From NCBI GenBank assembly GCA_023427985.1, contig JAEYZM010000034.1, positions 1 to 23,693 of the forward strand: a DNA stretch of 23,693 nt, written 5' to 3'. A program made the translations under genes and the position numbers. A model generated the notes under the pieces. That model made no database searches. It had not been told where the DNA came from and saw only the letters and a program-made list of their open reading frames with translations. This DNA comes from Bacteroidota bacterium. Its GTDB lineage: Bacteria > Bacteroidota > Bacteroidia > Sphingobacteriales > Sphingobacteriaceae. Positions within the stretch are counted from its first letter, which is position 1; every line of letters starts with the position of its first letter. Positions 1-8,692 of this stretch are shown here, in pieces.

Positions 1-1772
1 TAAATTTCTAAAGCAAACATCTTACCTTCTGGAGTCTTAATTAATTCGGAATAGATTGGCATTAAAAACTTTCTTCTTCCTACTTTAACTAAAAATTTCT
101 CTATAGCAGGGTAATCTTTTTTATACTTATGTTTTATCACGTGTATAAACCATGCTGCTTCTAATTCAGAATTACCTGAATTTGCAAAGTCTACATGCTT
201 CTTCAAATCTTCGATTTGTACCGATGTAAGATCATTGCTCAAAAGTCTAATAAAATATAGCCATTCATGACTCGACCAATTTTTAGTGTCAAAGTTAGAA
301 ATGCTTTGTCCAGTATTGAACGATTTCAAAACAGAATCTACAAATGCAAATCTACTCGATGTTATTTGTGGATAATCAGCAGGTAAATCGCTCTCATCAA
401 TCCATGCTTTTGCATTTATTTTATCTGCTAATGATTTATCTCCCTTTATCAATTCTTTATTCAAGTATTCTAAGAATTGATCGGTGTTCATTGTTTGGAA
501 TGCATGTGAACTGAAATAATTTTTCAAAAACACATCGAATTTTTCTCTACCAACAGCATTTTCTATATGTATTAAAAATAAAGCACCTTTTTCATATGCA
601 ATGTCTGTTAACCCTTCATCAGGATCTCTACCTTCTAAATTTAATCTTAATCGAGTATCAGGATTTCCTTTTCCAAAAGCTTTCAACTCTTCTTGTAAAT
701 CTTGAAAGCCTACTACTTTCAACATATCGGCATACTCTTTGCCTTCAATGCTTTCCATAATTCTTCTCTCAAAATAAGTTGTAAAACCTTCGTTCAACCA
801 GAAGTCATTCCAAGTATCGTTGGTCACTAAATTTCCAGACCACGAATGTGCTAGTTCATGCGCTAATAAACTTACCAATGAACGATCACCAGCAATAATA
901 GTAGGTGTTGCAAATGTTAGTTCAGGATTTTCCATTCCACCGAAAGGAAAACTAGGAGGAAGTACTAATACATCGTATCTGTTCCATTGATACTTGCCAT
1001 ACAATGCTTCAGCTGCATCAATCATTTTGGGCAAGTCAACAAATTCATTCGCACATGCATTTAATTCCGATGGCTCTGCATAAACTCCAGAGTTTTTACC
1101 TAATGCTTTAAATTCTAAATCGCCCACCGCCAATGCCATTAAATACGATGGTATAGCACGTGTTTGATTAAAATGATAAATGCCTGAATCGTTTTTACTC
1201 ATAGGATTTTCTGCACTCATCAATGCTAATAATTGATTCGGTACTTTTACTTTTGCTGTGTATGTAAATCGAACCCCAGGTCCGTCCTGACAAGGCAACC
1301 AAGTTCGTGCAAGAATTGCTTGCGATTGTGTAAATAAGAAAGGATCTTTTTTACCAGCTGTTTGTTCGGGACTTAGCCACTGCAATGCTGCTGCATCGGC
1401 AGAAGTTTCGTAATTAATTTTTACTTTACCAATACCTTTTACATACACTGCTAAATCATTTCCCATTATTTTATTGCCGATGTGTTCCTTGAAATTAAGG
1501 GCTTCTCCATTTTCTGGATTTAGTACTGAAATAATTTTCAAGCTTTTCACATCTAAATGCAAGGTGTCGTCATTGTATCCTTTCTTTAAATCATATAATG
1601 CAAAACCCTTTAGTTTTTTCTCTTGAAAATTTACTTCGATGTCTAAATGTAAATGTTCAACTCTAACATCTGACTTAGAAGAAAAGGTATGAGTGTCTGT
1701 GCTCATACCTTTTTCTTTCACAGTATTACAAGCAAGACTTGCAATACTTAATGCAAAAAATAATTTCTTCAT
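1..1772 (-). CDS. M1 family aminopeptidase, leukotriene-A4-hydrolase-like lipoprotein (partial, C-terminus off the left edge)
   Basis: Zinc aminopeptidase that would remove N-terminal residues from peptides, probably in the periplasm. The ATG at 1772-1770 opens a signal peptide (MKKLFFALSIASLAC); Cys15 could be a lipidated cysteine, although Ser at -3 is not ideal for a lipobox. The exopeptidase motif GGMENP is followed near residue 305 by HELAHSW, then 18 residues to the zinc-ligand Glu in LNEGFTTYF, a perfect HExxH-X18-E. The downstream part (about residues 480-590) matches the helical LTA4H C-terminal domain, ending in TPEGKMFALEI just before the edge. From the family's usual length I infer only some 15-30 residues are missing. 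The start follows the aspS stop with no spacer (TAA-ATG), so translation is probably coupled to aspS. Epoxide hydrolase activity, as in mammalian LTA4H, cannot be inferred. Confidence 0.9.
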   Translation of the reverse strand, partial: MKKLFFALSIASLACNTVKEKGMSTDTHTFSSKSDVRVEHLHLDIEVNFQEKKLKGFALYDLKKGYNDDTLHLDVKSLKIISVLNPENGEALNFKEHIGNKIMGNDLAVYVKGIGKVKINYETSADAAALQWLSPEQTAGKKDPFLFTQSQAILARTWLPCQDGPGVRFTYTAKVKVPNQLLALMSAENPMSKNDSGIYHFNQTRAIPSYLMALAVGDLEFKALGKNSGVYAEPSELNACANEFVDLPKMIDAAEALYGKYQWNRYDVLVLPPSFPFGGMENPELTFATPTIIAGDRSLVSLLAHELAHSWSGNLVTNDTWNDFWLNEGFTTYFERRIMESIEGKEYADMLKVVGFQDLQEELKAFGKGNPDTRLRLNLEGRDPDEGLTDIAYEKGALFLIHIENAVGREKFDVFLKNYFSSHAFQTMNTDQFLEYLNKELIKGDKSLADKINAKAWIDESDLPADYPQITSSRFAFVDSVLKSFNTGQSISNFDTKNWSSHEWLYFIRLLSNDLTSVQIEDLKKHVDFANSGNSELEAAWFIHVIKHKYKKDYPAIEKFLVKVGRRKFLMPIYSELIKTPEGKMFALEI

Positions 1773-3518
1773 TTATGAATTTGTTTTTATTCCTAATTCT
1801 TGTAGTTGTGCTTCTGCTATGGTCGATGGTGAGTCAATCATAACATCTCTTCCCGAATTATTTTTAGGGAATGCAATTATGTCTCTAATCGAATCTAATT
1901 CTGCAAACAAGGAACACCATCTATCGAAACCAAATGCAATACCTCCATGAGGTGGTGCACCGTATTCAAAAGCATCCATTAAAAATCCAAATTGTTTTTG
2001 AGCTTCTTCTTTTGTGAACCCTAACAATTCAAACATGCTTGCTTGTAATTCTTTATTGAAAATTCTAATAGAACCTCCGCCAATTTCTGTACCATTGATG
2101 ACCATATCGTAAGCATTTGCACGTACTTCTCCTGGACTTTCTTTTAACAAAGGAATGTCTTCTGGTTTTGGTGATGTAAATGGATGATGCATGGCATGGA
2201 AACGTTTACTTTCTTCATCCCATTCTAATAATGGAAAATCAATTACCCATAAAGGAGCAAATTTATCTTTAGCTCTTAATCCTAATCTATTACCCATCTC
2301 CAAACGTAGCTCGCTCAAGGCTTTGCGCGTTTTATCAACTGCACCAGCTAAAATCAAAATTAAATCACCAGGCTCTGCATTGAATTTCGCTTTCCATAAA
2401 CTTAAATCTTGTGCATCGTAAAATTTATCAACAGAAGATTTAACCGTACCATCTTCTCCAACTCTTGCATATACTAATCCAGTAGCACCAATTTGCGGAC
2501 GTTTCACAAAATCTGTTAATTCATCTAGTTGTTTACGCGTATACTCCGCAGCTCCTTTTGCACAGATGCCGACAACTAATTCTGCATCTTCAAAAACTTT
2601 GAAGTTTTTACCTTTTACTACATCGTTAAGCTCAACAAACTTCATATCGAAACGAGTATCCGGCTTATCGGAACCGTAGTATTTCATAGCATTCGCGTAT
2701 GTCATACGAGGAAAATCGATAATGTCAATTCCCTTTACTGATTTGAATAAATGTTTCGCTAATCCTTCGAACGTATTTAATATATCTTCTTGTGTAACGA
2801 ATGCCATCTCGCAATCTATCTGTGTAAATTCCGGCTGTCTATCGGCACGCAAATCCTCATCTCTAAAACATTTTACAATCTGAAAATACCGATCGAAACC
2901 AGAAACCATTAACAATTGCTTGAAGGTTTGTGGCGACTGTGGTAATGCATAAAATTCACCCGGATTCATTCTGCTCGGTACTACGAAATCGCGTGCACCT
3001 TCTGGGGTCGACTTAATTAATACAGGAGTTTCTACTTCAATGAAATTGAGAGCATCCATGTATTTACGAGTCTCTTGTGCCATGCGGTGACGTAGTTCTA
3101 AATTTTTACGTACTGCATTTCTCCTCAAATCGAGGTAACGATATTTCGCACGCAATTCCTCTCCACCATCTGTTTCATCGTCAATAATAAATGGAGGTAC
3201 TTTAGAAACGTTCAATATTTCCAATTCAGAAACTTTAATTTCAATCTCTCCTGTTGGAATTTTAGGATTCTTACTGCTTCGCTCAATTACTGTCCCTCTC
3301 ACTTGAATCACATACTCTCTTCCCACTGTACGTGCAGTTTGGCAAAGGCTTTCATTTTCTTCCATATTGAAAACCAATTGTGTAATCCCATATCTATCGC
3401 GCACATCTATAAAGGTCATACCACCTAGATCTCTCGATTTTTGTACCCATCCAGCCAAACGTACTTCCTTAGCTAAGTCACTGATTGTTAATTCTCCGCA
3501 AGTATGTGTTCTTAACAT
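1773..3518 (-). CDS. aspS: Aspartyl-tRNA synthetase
   Basis: Class II synthetase that charges tRNA-Asp with aspartate in the cytoplasm. At 581 aa it has the bacterial layout: N-terminal OB-fold anticodon-binding domain (about 1-105), catalytic domain with the inserted GAD domain, and C-terminal catalytic half. Motif 2 is visible near residue 217 (FRDEDLRADRQPEFTQID) and motif 3 near residue 530 (GIAFGFDRW; many bacteria have GLDRL). The OB-fold has RDLGG, with Leu where the E. coli discriminating enzyme has Leu; non-discriminating enzymes often have His there. I therefore infer a discriminating AspRS. It is the first gene of a minus-strand unit with the M1 peptidase, which starts immediately after its stop. 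A canonical promoter lies 20 bp upstream of the ATG. Confidence 0.97.
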   Translation of the reverse strand: MLRTHTCGELTISDLAKEVRLAGWVQKSRDLGGMTFIDVRDRYGITQLVFNMEENESLCQTARTVGREYVIQVRGTVIERSSKNPKIPTGEIEIKVSELEILNVSKVPPFIIDDETDGGEELRAKYRYLDLRRNAVRKNLELRHRMAQETRKYMDALNFIEVETPVLIKSTPEGARDFVVPSRMNPGEFYALPQSPQTFKQLLMVSGFDRYFQIVKCFRDEDLRADRQPEFTQIDCEMAFVTQEDILNTFEGLAKHLFKSVKGIDIIDFPRMTYANAMKYYGSDKPDTRFDMKFVELNDVVKGKNFKVFEDAELVVGICAKGAAEYTRKQLDELTDFVKRPQIGATGLVYARVGEDGTVKSSVDKFYDAQDLSLWKAKFNAEPGDLILILAGAVDKTRKALSELRLEMGNRLGLRAKDKFAPLWVIDFPLLEWDEESKRFHAMHHPFTSPKPEDIPLLKESPGEVRANAYDMVINGTEIGGGSIRIFNKELQASMFELLGFTKEEAQKQFGFLMDAFEYGAPPHGGIAFGFDRWCSLFAELDSIRDIIAFPKNNSGRDVMIDSPSTIAEAQLQELGIKTNS

Positions 3519-3538
3519 ATTTAAAATTTAATGAATCC

Positions 3539-3569
3539 CAAAAGTATGATTTTCACAGGAATAAGCCAA
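3539..3569 (-). promoter_or_regulatory. aspS promoter (Bacteroidota sigma-A type)
   Basis: Read on the minus strand: TTG (3569-3567), a 20-bp spacer, then TACTTTTG (3546-3539), an exact match to TAnnTTTG. The predicted transcript would have a leader of about 10-16 nt before the aspS ATG at 3518. The element overlaps the longest possible reading frame of the divergent gene, which argues for the later ATG of that gene. Confidence 0.75.
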
Positions 3570-3602
3570 TTAATTTATAATTTCGTGGAATCGCATTTTA
3601 GC

Positions 3603-4193
3603 ATGTCGTCACACCATTTTGTAAAGGAAAAACAAGAACCTGCTTTGTTGATTTTGGCCGATGCCAGTTTCGATGAAAACCTAGTAGCCCAATTATTGGA
3701 ATGGGCGCCAATCGTTTTTGTTGAAGATCGATGTTTACCATTGATCAACCATAATCCCATTAAAATTGATTATGTTATTCAATGTAGTATGTCTGATGAG
3801 GAGCTAGATTCCTGGATTGCATTTCAAGAAAATGTTCAGGTGCTCAAAATTAAACTAGATAATAAAATACAAGAAACGATACAATTTTTAAAGTCAGATA
3901 ATCACGAAGCATTAAGTATTGTTGGACACGATTGTAAACTAGAGCAACTTATTTTAGAAAATGAAGAGAAACTGAATATCATTTTTTATTCTTCAAGCTA
4001 TAAAGTTTTTAGTAAAGAAAAACATTTCAAAAAATGGAAAGAGAAAAACTCCAAATTTGAATTTAATGCGAATGATATACAGTTAACTAATTTAATAGCA
4101 GAATCAAAATATTATAAAGTAATTGACGATGGTAATGTAGAGGTTAATGCAAGTTCAAAAATAATTATTAAGGAATATTTAATTGAAAGATAA
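3603..4193 (+). CDS. Degenerate thiamine pyrophosphokinase-like protein
   Basis: A 196-aa cytoplasmic protein when started at ATG 3603. An upstream in-frame ATG at 3531 would place its start inside the aspS promoter, so I reject it. The N-terminal segment (MSSHHFVKEKQEPALLI, then LLEWAPIVFVED) resembles the Bacteroidota thiamine pyrophosphokinase (ThiN-like) family as I remember it, where it leads to a GDFDR-type acidic metal/thiamine-site motif. Here that position reads IDYVIQCSMSDEE, so the catalytic acidic motif looks lost. The C-terminal part (FYSSSYKVFSKEKHFKKW) still resembles the family's equivalent region. It overlaps the MFS gene by 11 bp. This could be a pseudoenzyme or a fast-evolving paralogue; the family assignment is by recollection and remains tentative. 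Confidence 0.6.
   Translation: MSSHHFVKEKQEPALLILADASFDENLVAQLLEWAPIVFVEDRCLPLINHNPIKIDYVIQCSMSDEELDSWIAFQENVQVLKIKLDNKIQETIQFLKSDNHEALSIVGHDCKLEQLILENEEKLNIIFYSSSYKVFSKEKHFKKWKEKNSKFEFNANDIQLTNLIAESKYYKVIDDGNVEVNASSKIIIKEYLIER
4170..4174 (+). promoter_or_regulatory. Shine-Dalgarno site deciding the TTG start of the MFS gene
   Basis: AAGGA lies 8 nt before the TTG at 4183. Strong Shine-Dalgarno sequences are uncommon in this phylum, so its position is useful evidence that translation really starts at this TTG, inside the end of the preceding gene. Confidence 0.5.
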
Positions 4194-5418
4194 TACGAAA
4201 CACGACCCATTTGCTGCCTTACGATTTAGGGAGTTTAGGTTTTATATTTTAGGTCGATTTTTTCTTACAACAGCTGTCAATTTTCAAGCGGTATGTGTGG
4301 GTTGGCAAATATACGAGCTTACCAAAGACCCATTTTCATTGGGTTTGATTGGATTAGCGGAAGCGATTCCGTATATACTTATCGCATTATTCGCAGGTTA
4401 TGTGGTAGATCATTACGATAGAAAAAAAATCTTACTAACAGCAGTTTTTACACTCGTGCTCTCATCGGCATTATTATTTTACTTGTCAATGAATATAGAT
4501 CAATCGAAGAGTAATGTAATTTATACAATTTATTCATTGATATTCGTAACTGGATTGGCCCGGGGTTTTGTGAGTCCATCAATGTTCGCAATCATGTCTC
4601 AAACAGTACCCAAAGAAATTTACGGCAATTCATCGACCTGGAACAGTACTGTATGGCAAATTGGTGCGGTTGGAGGACCTGCAATTGCTGGATTTGTTTA
4701 TGGATTTTTGGGGGTGTCGAAAGCTTATTTAACGAACACATTTTTATTTGGATTAGCATTTTTATTTTTCTCTTTAGTAGCTGTTAAAGCATTGATAAAA
4801 TCGGAACGTACAGAAGGATTACGAAAAAGTTTAACTGCTGGATTGAAATTTGTTTTTGGGCATCAGTTATTAGTATCGGCATTAACATTGGATTTATTTG
4901 CGGTATTTTTTGGTGGAGCCGTAGCATTATTACCCATGATGGCCGATCAGATTTTGATGGTTGGTCCTAAAGGTTTGGGAATATTGCGTTCTGCTCCGGC
5001 ATTTGGCGCATTGATAATGGCTATATTTTTGGCTTATCATCCATTGAAAGAAAACGCTGGTAAGAAATTATTATACGCTGTAGCCTTGTTTGGTTGTTGT
5101 ATTATCGGCTTTGCCTTATCGAGAAATTTTTACTTATCTGTTTTATTTTTAGCATTAAGTGGAGCTTTTGATAATGTGAGTGTAGTGATACGAACAACCA
5201 TAGTTCAGTTGTTTACGCCTGATAATATGCGCGGTCGAGTATCATCGGTAAATAGTATATTTATTGGTTCATCCAACGAAATAGGCGCTTTTGAGTCGGG
5301 TTTCGCGGCAAAAGCATTGGGATTAATACCATCAATATTATTTGGAGGCAGTATGACAATATTAGTTACGGGAATAACTGCTAGATTTGCACCTAAACTT
5401 AGAAACTTAAATTTATAA
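4183..5418 (+). CDS. MFS transporter, MFS_3 / EntS-like exporter
   Basis: A 411-aa major facilitator protein with about 12 hydrophobic segments in the inner membrane. The N-terminal region (FREFRFYILGRFF, then VGWQIYELTKDPFSLGL) and the TM2-TM3 loop motif A (GYVVDHYDRKK, about residues 63-73) fit the MFS_3 group that includes enterobactin exporter EntS and many drug-efflux-like proteins. A second loop motif appears near residue 347 (PDNMRGRVSSVNSIFIGSSNEIGAFE, quoted in part). The substrate cannot be told. The start is TTG at 4183, supported by AAGGA 8 nt upstream; the next in-frame ATG is too far downstream. It overlaps the ThiN-like gene by 11 bp and is 1 bp from the TerC gene, so the three form one operon. 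Confidence 0.9.
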   Translation: MKDNTKHDPFAALRFREFRFYILGRFFLTTAVNFQAVCVGWQIYELTKDPFSLGLIGLAEAIPYILIALFAGYVVDHYDRKKILLTAVFTLVLSSALLFYLSMNIDQSKSNVIYTIYSLIFVTGLARGFVSPSMFAIMSQTVPKEIYGNSSTWNSTVWQIGAVGGPAIAGFVYGFLGVSKAYLTNTFLFGLAFLFFSLVAVKALIKSERTEGLRKSLTAGLKFVFGHQLLVSALTLDLFAVFFGGAVALLPMMADQILMVGPKGLGILRSAPAFGALIMAIFLAYHPLKENAGKKLLYAVALFGCCIIGFALSRNFYLSVLFLALSGAFDNVSVVIRTTIVQLFTPDNMRGRVSSVNSIFIGSSNEIGAFESGFAAKALGLIPSILFGGSMTILVTGITARFAPKLRNLNL

Positions 5419-5419
5419 C

Positions 5420-6133
5420 ATGGAATTTTTATTTGATCCCAACATGTGGATTGCACTCTTGACCTTAACGGTATTAGAGATTGTATTAGGAATTGACAAC
5501 ATTGTTTTCATTTCCATTTTAGCGGGTAAACTTCCTGCAGAACAACAAAAGAAAGCAAGAAGAATGGGTTTAGCATTGGCCTTAATAACGCGTGTTTTAT
5601 TATTGTTATCACTTTCTTGGATAATGAGTTTAACTGCTCCACTCTTTACCGTTTTATCTCAAGAAATATCAGGCAGAGACATTATACTTTTAGTAGGTGG
5701 GCTTTTCTTAATCTATAAAGCAACTAAGGAAATTCATGAGAAATTAGAAGGTGGAAATCATGCAACAGAAATAAAAGGGAAAGTTACATTTAGCTCTGTA
5801 ATCATACAGATTTTACTATTGGATATTGTATTCTCATTAGATTCAGTAATTACAGCTGTAGGTATGGCAAGTCAAATCGGAGTAATGATAACTGCAGTAA
5901 TCGTTGCTGTAATTATCATGTTATTTGCAGCAGAATCAATTAGCAAATTTGTTAACAATCATCCAACAGTAAAAATGTTAGCATTGGCTTTCTTAGTACT
6001 CATTGGAGTTACATTGCTTGCAGAAGGTTTGGATCAGCACATATCTAAAGGATATATTTATTTTGCAATGGCCTTCTCAATTTTAGTGGAGATGCTAAAT
6101 TTAAGAATGAATAAAAAGGCTAAAAAATCATAA
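5420..6133 (+). CDS. TerC family integral membrane protein
   Basis: A 237-aa multi-pass inner-membrane protein. The two internally related TerC signatures are clear: VLEIVLGIDNIVFISI (about residues 19-34) and LLDIVFSLDSVITAVG (about 137-152), each with conserved acidic residues in membrane helices thought to bind metal. Family members (TerC, Alx, YkoY and relatives) have been linked to tellurite resistance and, more recently, manganese export, including metalation of secreted enzymes; the specific role here is inferred only. It starts 1 bp after the MFS stop and is the last gene of this plus-strand operon, followed by a strong terminator. Confidence 0.93.
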   Translation: MEFLFDPNMWIALLTLTVLEIVLGIDNIVFISILAGKLPAEQQKKARRMGLALALITRVLLLLSLSWIMSLTAPLFTVLSQEISGRDIILLVGGLFLIYKATKEIHEKLEGGNHATEIKGKVTFSSVIIQILLLDIVFSLDSVITAVGMASQIGVMITAVIVAVIIMLFAAESISKFVNNHPTVKMLALAFLVLIGVTLLAEGLDQHISKGYIYFAMAFSILVEMLNLRMNKKAKKS

Positions 6134-6148
6134 TAAAATTCAATAAAG

Positions 6149-6185
6149 AAGCCCCCTTATTTTTTGTAATTAAGGGGGCTTTTTA
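6149..6185. terminator. Bidirectional intrinsic terminator between terC and the M1 peptidase
   Basis: Perfect 11-bp inverted repeat AAGCCCCCTTA (6149-6159) / TAAGGGGGCTT (6171-6181) with an 11-nt loop, followed by a T run on the plus strand and preceded by A-rich sequence that gives T residues on the minus strand. It separates the convergent genes ending at 6133 and 6206. Confidence 0.9.
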
Positions 6186-6205
6186 ATTTTAATTTATTTT
6201 TTCAA

Positions 6206-8692
6206 TTATTTTTTCTCTAATTTTTCAATCTCGGCCGACAAGTCATTTTTCAGATTTTCATCTTTCACAGTTTTCTTTAAATCTTTTAATGATTGTATTG
6301 CTGTTGATTTCACAAAAGCTAATGTCGATGTTTTAGCAATATTGCTAATTGTTGGGTAAGAAAAACGAACGGTCTCATCGTCCATTTTTTTCAAGTAATT
6401 TTTATAAAATGGTAGAATAAAGATATAGCTGTATCCCGAAGTTTTTTCTAATGTCTTTATATAAAATGCATTGTTGTTTTTGTCTGATCCTTTTGAATAA
6501 AATTCGGCTATACTTGAAAGCATATTGAAATTGTTTGTATTCTCCTCACGTTTTGCAATAGCCGCTGCCTTAGTTGAATCACTATTCATATATGATTTTA
6601 AAACAGTTGATAATACCAAATAAGAAGGGTCATTACTTAATTTGTCTAGCACTTCTGAATTATTCTCTTTTTTATACGATTCATCCAATACACGCAATGC
6701 TCTTGAACGTACATTTGATTTTTCGTCGTTCATTGCCATGTCTTTTATCTTAGAATATAATTCGGATTTATTTTTATCATTTAAGCTTTTAACTTTATTT
6801 AGGGCTAAGATTCTAATTGAATTGATTGAATCGTTTAGTGCTTTAATTGCTGCTTGTTGTACTGTTGAGTCGCCAATATATGCATCTAATGCAACTAAAG
6901 ATTCGTATCGATCTAAATAAAGAGGGGCATTGTGGAACATGTATAACCACTCTTCTTTTGAATGATTGTCTTTCTTAGTTCCAACTAACATTTTCTCTGC
7001 ATCAACATTGATTAAGTTTGGTTTTGATGGAACATCGAAATAAAAATTCTGACTTAAACTATCGACTATAATTCGTTTTCTTATTATTTTATCATTAAGA
7101 TAGATATCAACATCTAATGGTAATTTGTACAATGGATTTTTAGATAAATCTTGGTTTTGTTTTATCTGCAGATGAGCTTGATTTTTCTCTGCATCATAAG
7201 CATAATTCATTTCTAGTTCGGCATGACCAGATGCAAGGAACCATTGATTAAAGAACCAATTTAAATCTTCTCCAGTAACCTCTTCAAATACTAAACGTAA
7301 ATGATGAATTTCAACTGGTTTAAATTGATAAGTAGTTAGATATTTATTTAGTGCTGTAAAGAAGGCATCGTCTCCAACATATTTGCGTAACATATGAAGA
7401 ATTCGACCACCTTTTTGATAAGAATTTGCATCAAACATTTCTTCTCGATTATCTAAATCGAATCGAATCATATTTACTCTGTTGTTTGTAGCCGTTTGTA
7501 AATAAACGTTCAAATCATTTTGACCAGAACGATCGGCGAAGTATCTACCGTATTTATATTCGTTCCATAAATATTCACCATAGGTTGCGAACGATTCATT
7601 TAAAGGTAGATTAGGCCAAGACTCGCAAGTAACCAAATCACCAAACCAATGATGAAATAATTCGTGTGAAATAATTTCTTCGTTGGTATTGTCTAATAAA
7701 TCGCGGTCGGTCATGTTCATATCGTCAAAGAATGTAACTGCACCAGTATTTTCCATTGCACCTGAGACAAACTCTCTTACAACAATTTGAGAGTATTTAT
7801 CCCAAGGATAGGTATAGCCTAGTTTCTTTGAGAAGAATTCAATCATCTCAGGCGTATTCCCGAAAATCTGTTTTGCATAATTCGCATATTCGGGTTCCAT
7901 ATAATAATTTACTTCCATGTCGCGCCACTTGTCCTTGTAGATTTTAAAATCGCCACCGGCCAACATTACCAAGTATGGTGCATGATTTAAATCTTGTTTC
8001 CAATAATCGGTACGAGTACCGTCGCTATTTTTTGTTGAATAAGCTAATCGGCCATTCGACAAAGTGACCCATTGATCTTTAACAGTAATTGCAATTTCTT
8101 GAGAAAATCTTTCAGACCCAGACTCAACTGTTGGGAACCAACAAGAATTAGCTTCTGTCTCACCTTGTGTCCAAAATTGAGTAGGAATATTTTTATTCTT
8201 ACCATCTGGATTTATAAAATAAAAGCCTTTGTCTGAAGTAATGGCTGCAGAGCCTTGCACTTTTATTCTATTCGGCATAGCGATATAATCGACAAAAACC
8301 TCAAAGCTTTCGTTTTTCTTAAATTCTTTACCAAGCTGAATTTTTAGTTTATAATTATCGTAGGTGTAATCGGCTTTTTTATTATTAACTTTTATTTCGT
8401 TTATCTTGAATCCTTTTGCGTCTAATTCAATTTCATTCGTAGCATAAAAATAAGGTGCAATTTTCAAATTGGCCTTACCAATAACGAAACAACTGTCCCA
8501 ATTTAATTTGATATCTAATTTGGTATGAATGATATCAATTTTGCGCGTATAGGTTGCGAAATATCTTTGAGGATTTGTGTGAATTTCTTTTTTGCTTTCA
8601 ACTTTAACCTCTGGCAAGTTTACAATTTGCGTTGGTTTACAAGCATACAAACTACTTGCAGCCAAAGCTAGAATTAAGATTTTTTTCATCAT
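6206..8692 (-). CDS. M1 family aminopeptidase lipoprotein with C-terminal HEAT-like repeats
   Basis: An 828-aa zinc aminopeptidase, probably membrane-anchored: the N-terminus MMKKILILALAASSLYAC has a good lipobox (LYAC, Cys18). The exopeptidase motif SGAMENTGAVTFF lies near residue 312, and HELFHHW with the ligand Glu 18 residues after HELFH (LNESFATY) lies near residue 342. Catalytic residues look intact. After the peptidase core, about residues 610-828 are Lys/Asn/Ser-rich helices with a HEAT-like rhythm (for example ALDAYIGDSTVQQAAIKAL and VRSRALRVLDESY). It overlaps the upstream thioredoxin-domain gene by 4 bp (ATGA), so the two are translationally coupled. It is clearly distinct from the LTA4H-like peptidase at the left edge. 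Confidence 0.93.
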   Translation of the reverse strand: MMKKILILALAASSLYACKPTQIVNLPEVKVESKKEIHTNPQRYFATYTRKIDIIHTKLDIKLNWDSCFVIGKANLKIAPYFYATNEIELDAKGFKINEIKVNNKKADYTYDNYKLKIQLGKEFKKNESFEVFVDYIAMPNRIKVQGSAAITSDKGFYFINPDGKNKNIPTQFWTQGETEANSCWFPTVESGSERFSQEIAITVKDQWVTLSNGRLAYSTKNSDGTRTDYWKQDLNHAPYLVMLAGGDFKIYKDKWRDMEVNYYMEPEYANYAKQIFGNTPEMIEFFSKKLGYTYPWDKYSQIVVREFVSGAMENTGAVTFFDDMNMTDRDLLDNTNEEIISHELFHHWFGDLVTCESWPNLPLNESFATYGEYLWNEYKYGRYFADRSGQNDLNVYLQTATNNRVNMIRFDLDNREEMFDANSYQKGGRILHMLRKYVGDDAFFTALNKYLTTYQFKPVEIHHLRLVFEEVTGEDLNWFFNQWFLASGHAELEMNYAYDAEKNQAHLQIKQNQDLSKNPLYKLPLDVDIYLNDKIIRKRIIVDSLSQNFYFDVPSKPNLINVDAEKMLVGTKKDNHSKEEWLYMFHNAPLYLDRYESLVALDAYIGDSTVQQAAIKALNDSINSIRILALNKVKSLNDKNKSELYSKIKDMAMNDEKSNVRSRALRVLDESYKKENNSEVLDKLSNDPSYLVLSTVLKSYMNSDSTKAAAIAKREENTNNFNMLSSIAEFYSKGSDKNNNAFYIKTLEKTSGYSYIFILPFYKNYLKKMDDETVRFSYPTISNIAKTSTLAFVKSTAIQSLKDLKKTVKDENLKNDLSAEIEKLEKK

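Noticed and set aside
1693..1950. Antisense open frames inside aspS, the M1 peptidases, panC and other genes
   Set aside because: They lie opposite clear conserved genes, have no family features or start signals, and arise from codon bias.
3531..3602. N-terminal extension of the ThiN-like gene to ATG 3531
   Set aside because: It would place the start 12 bp from the aspS start and inside the aspS promoter; the family-like N-terminus begins at ATG 3603.
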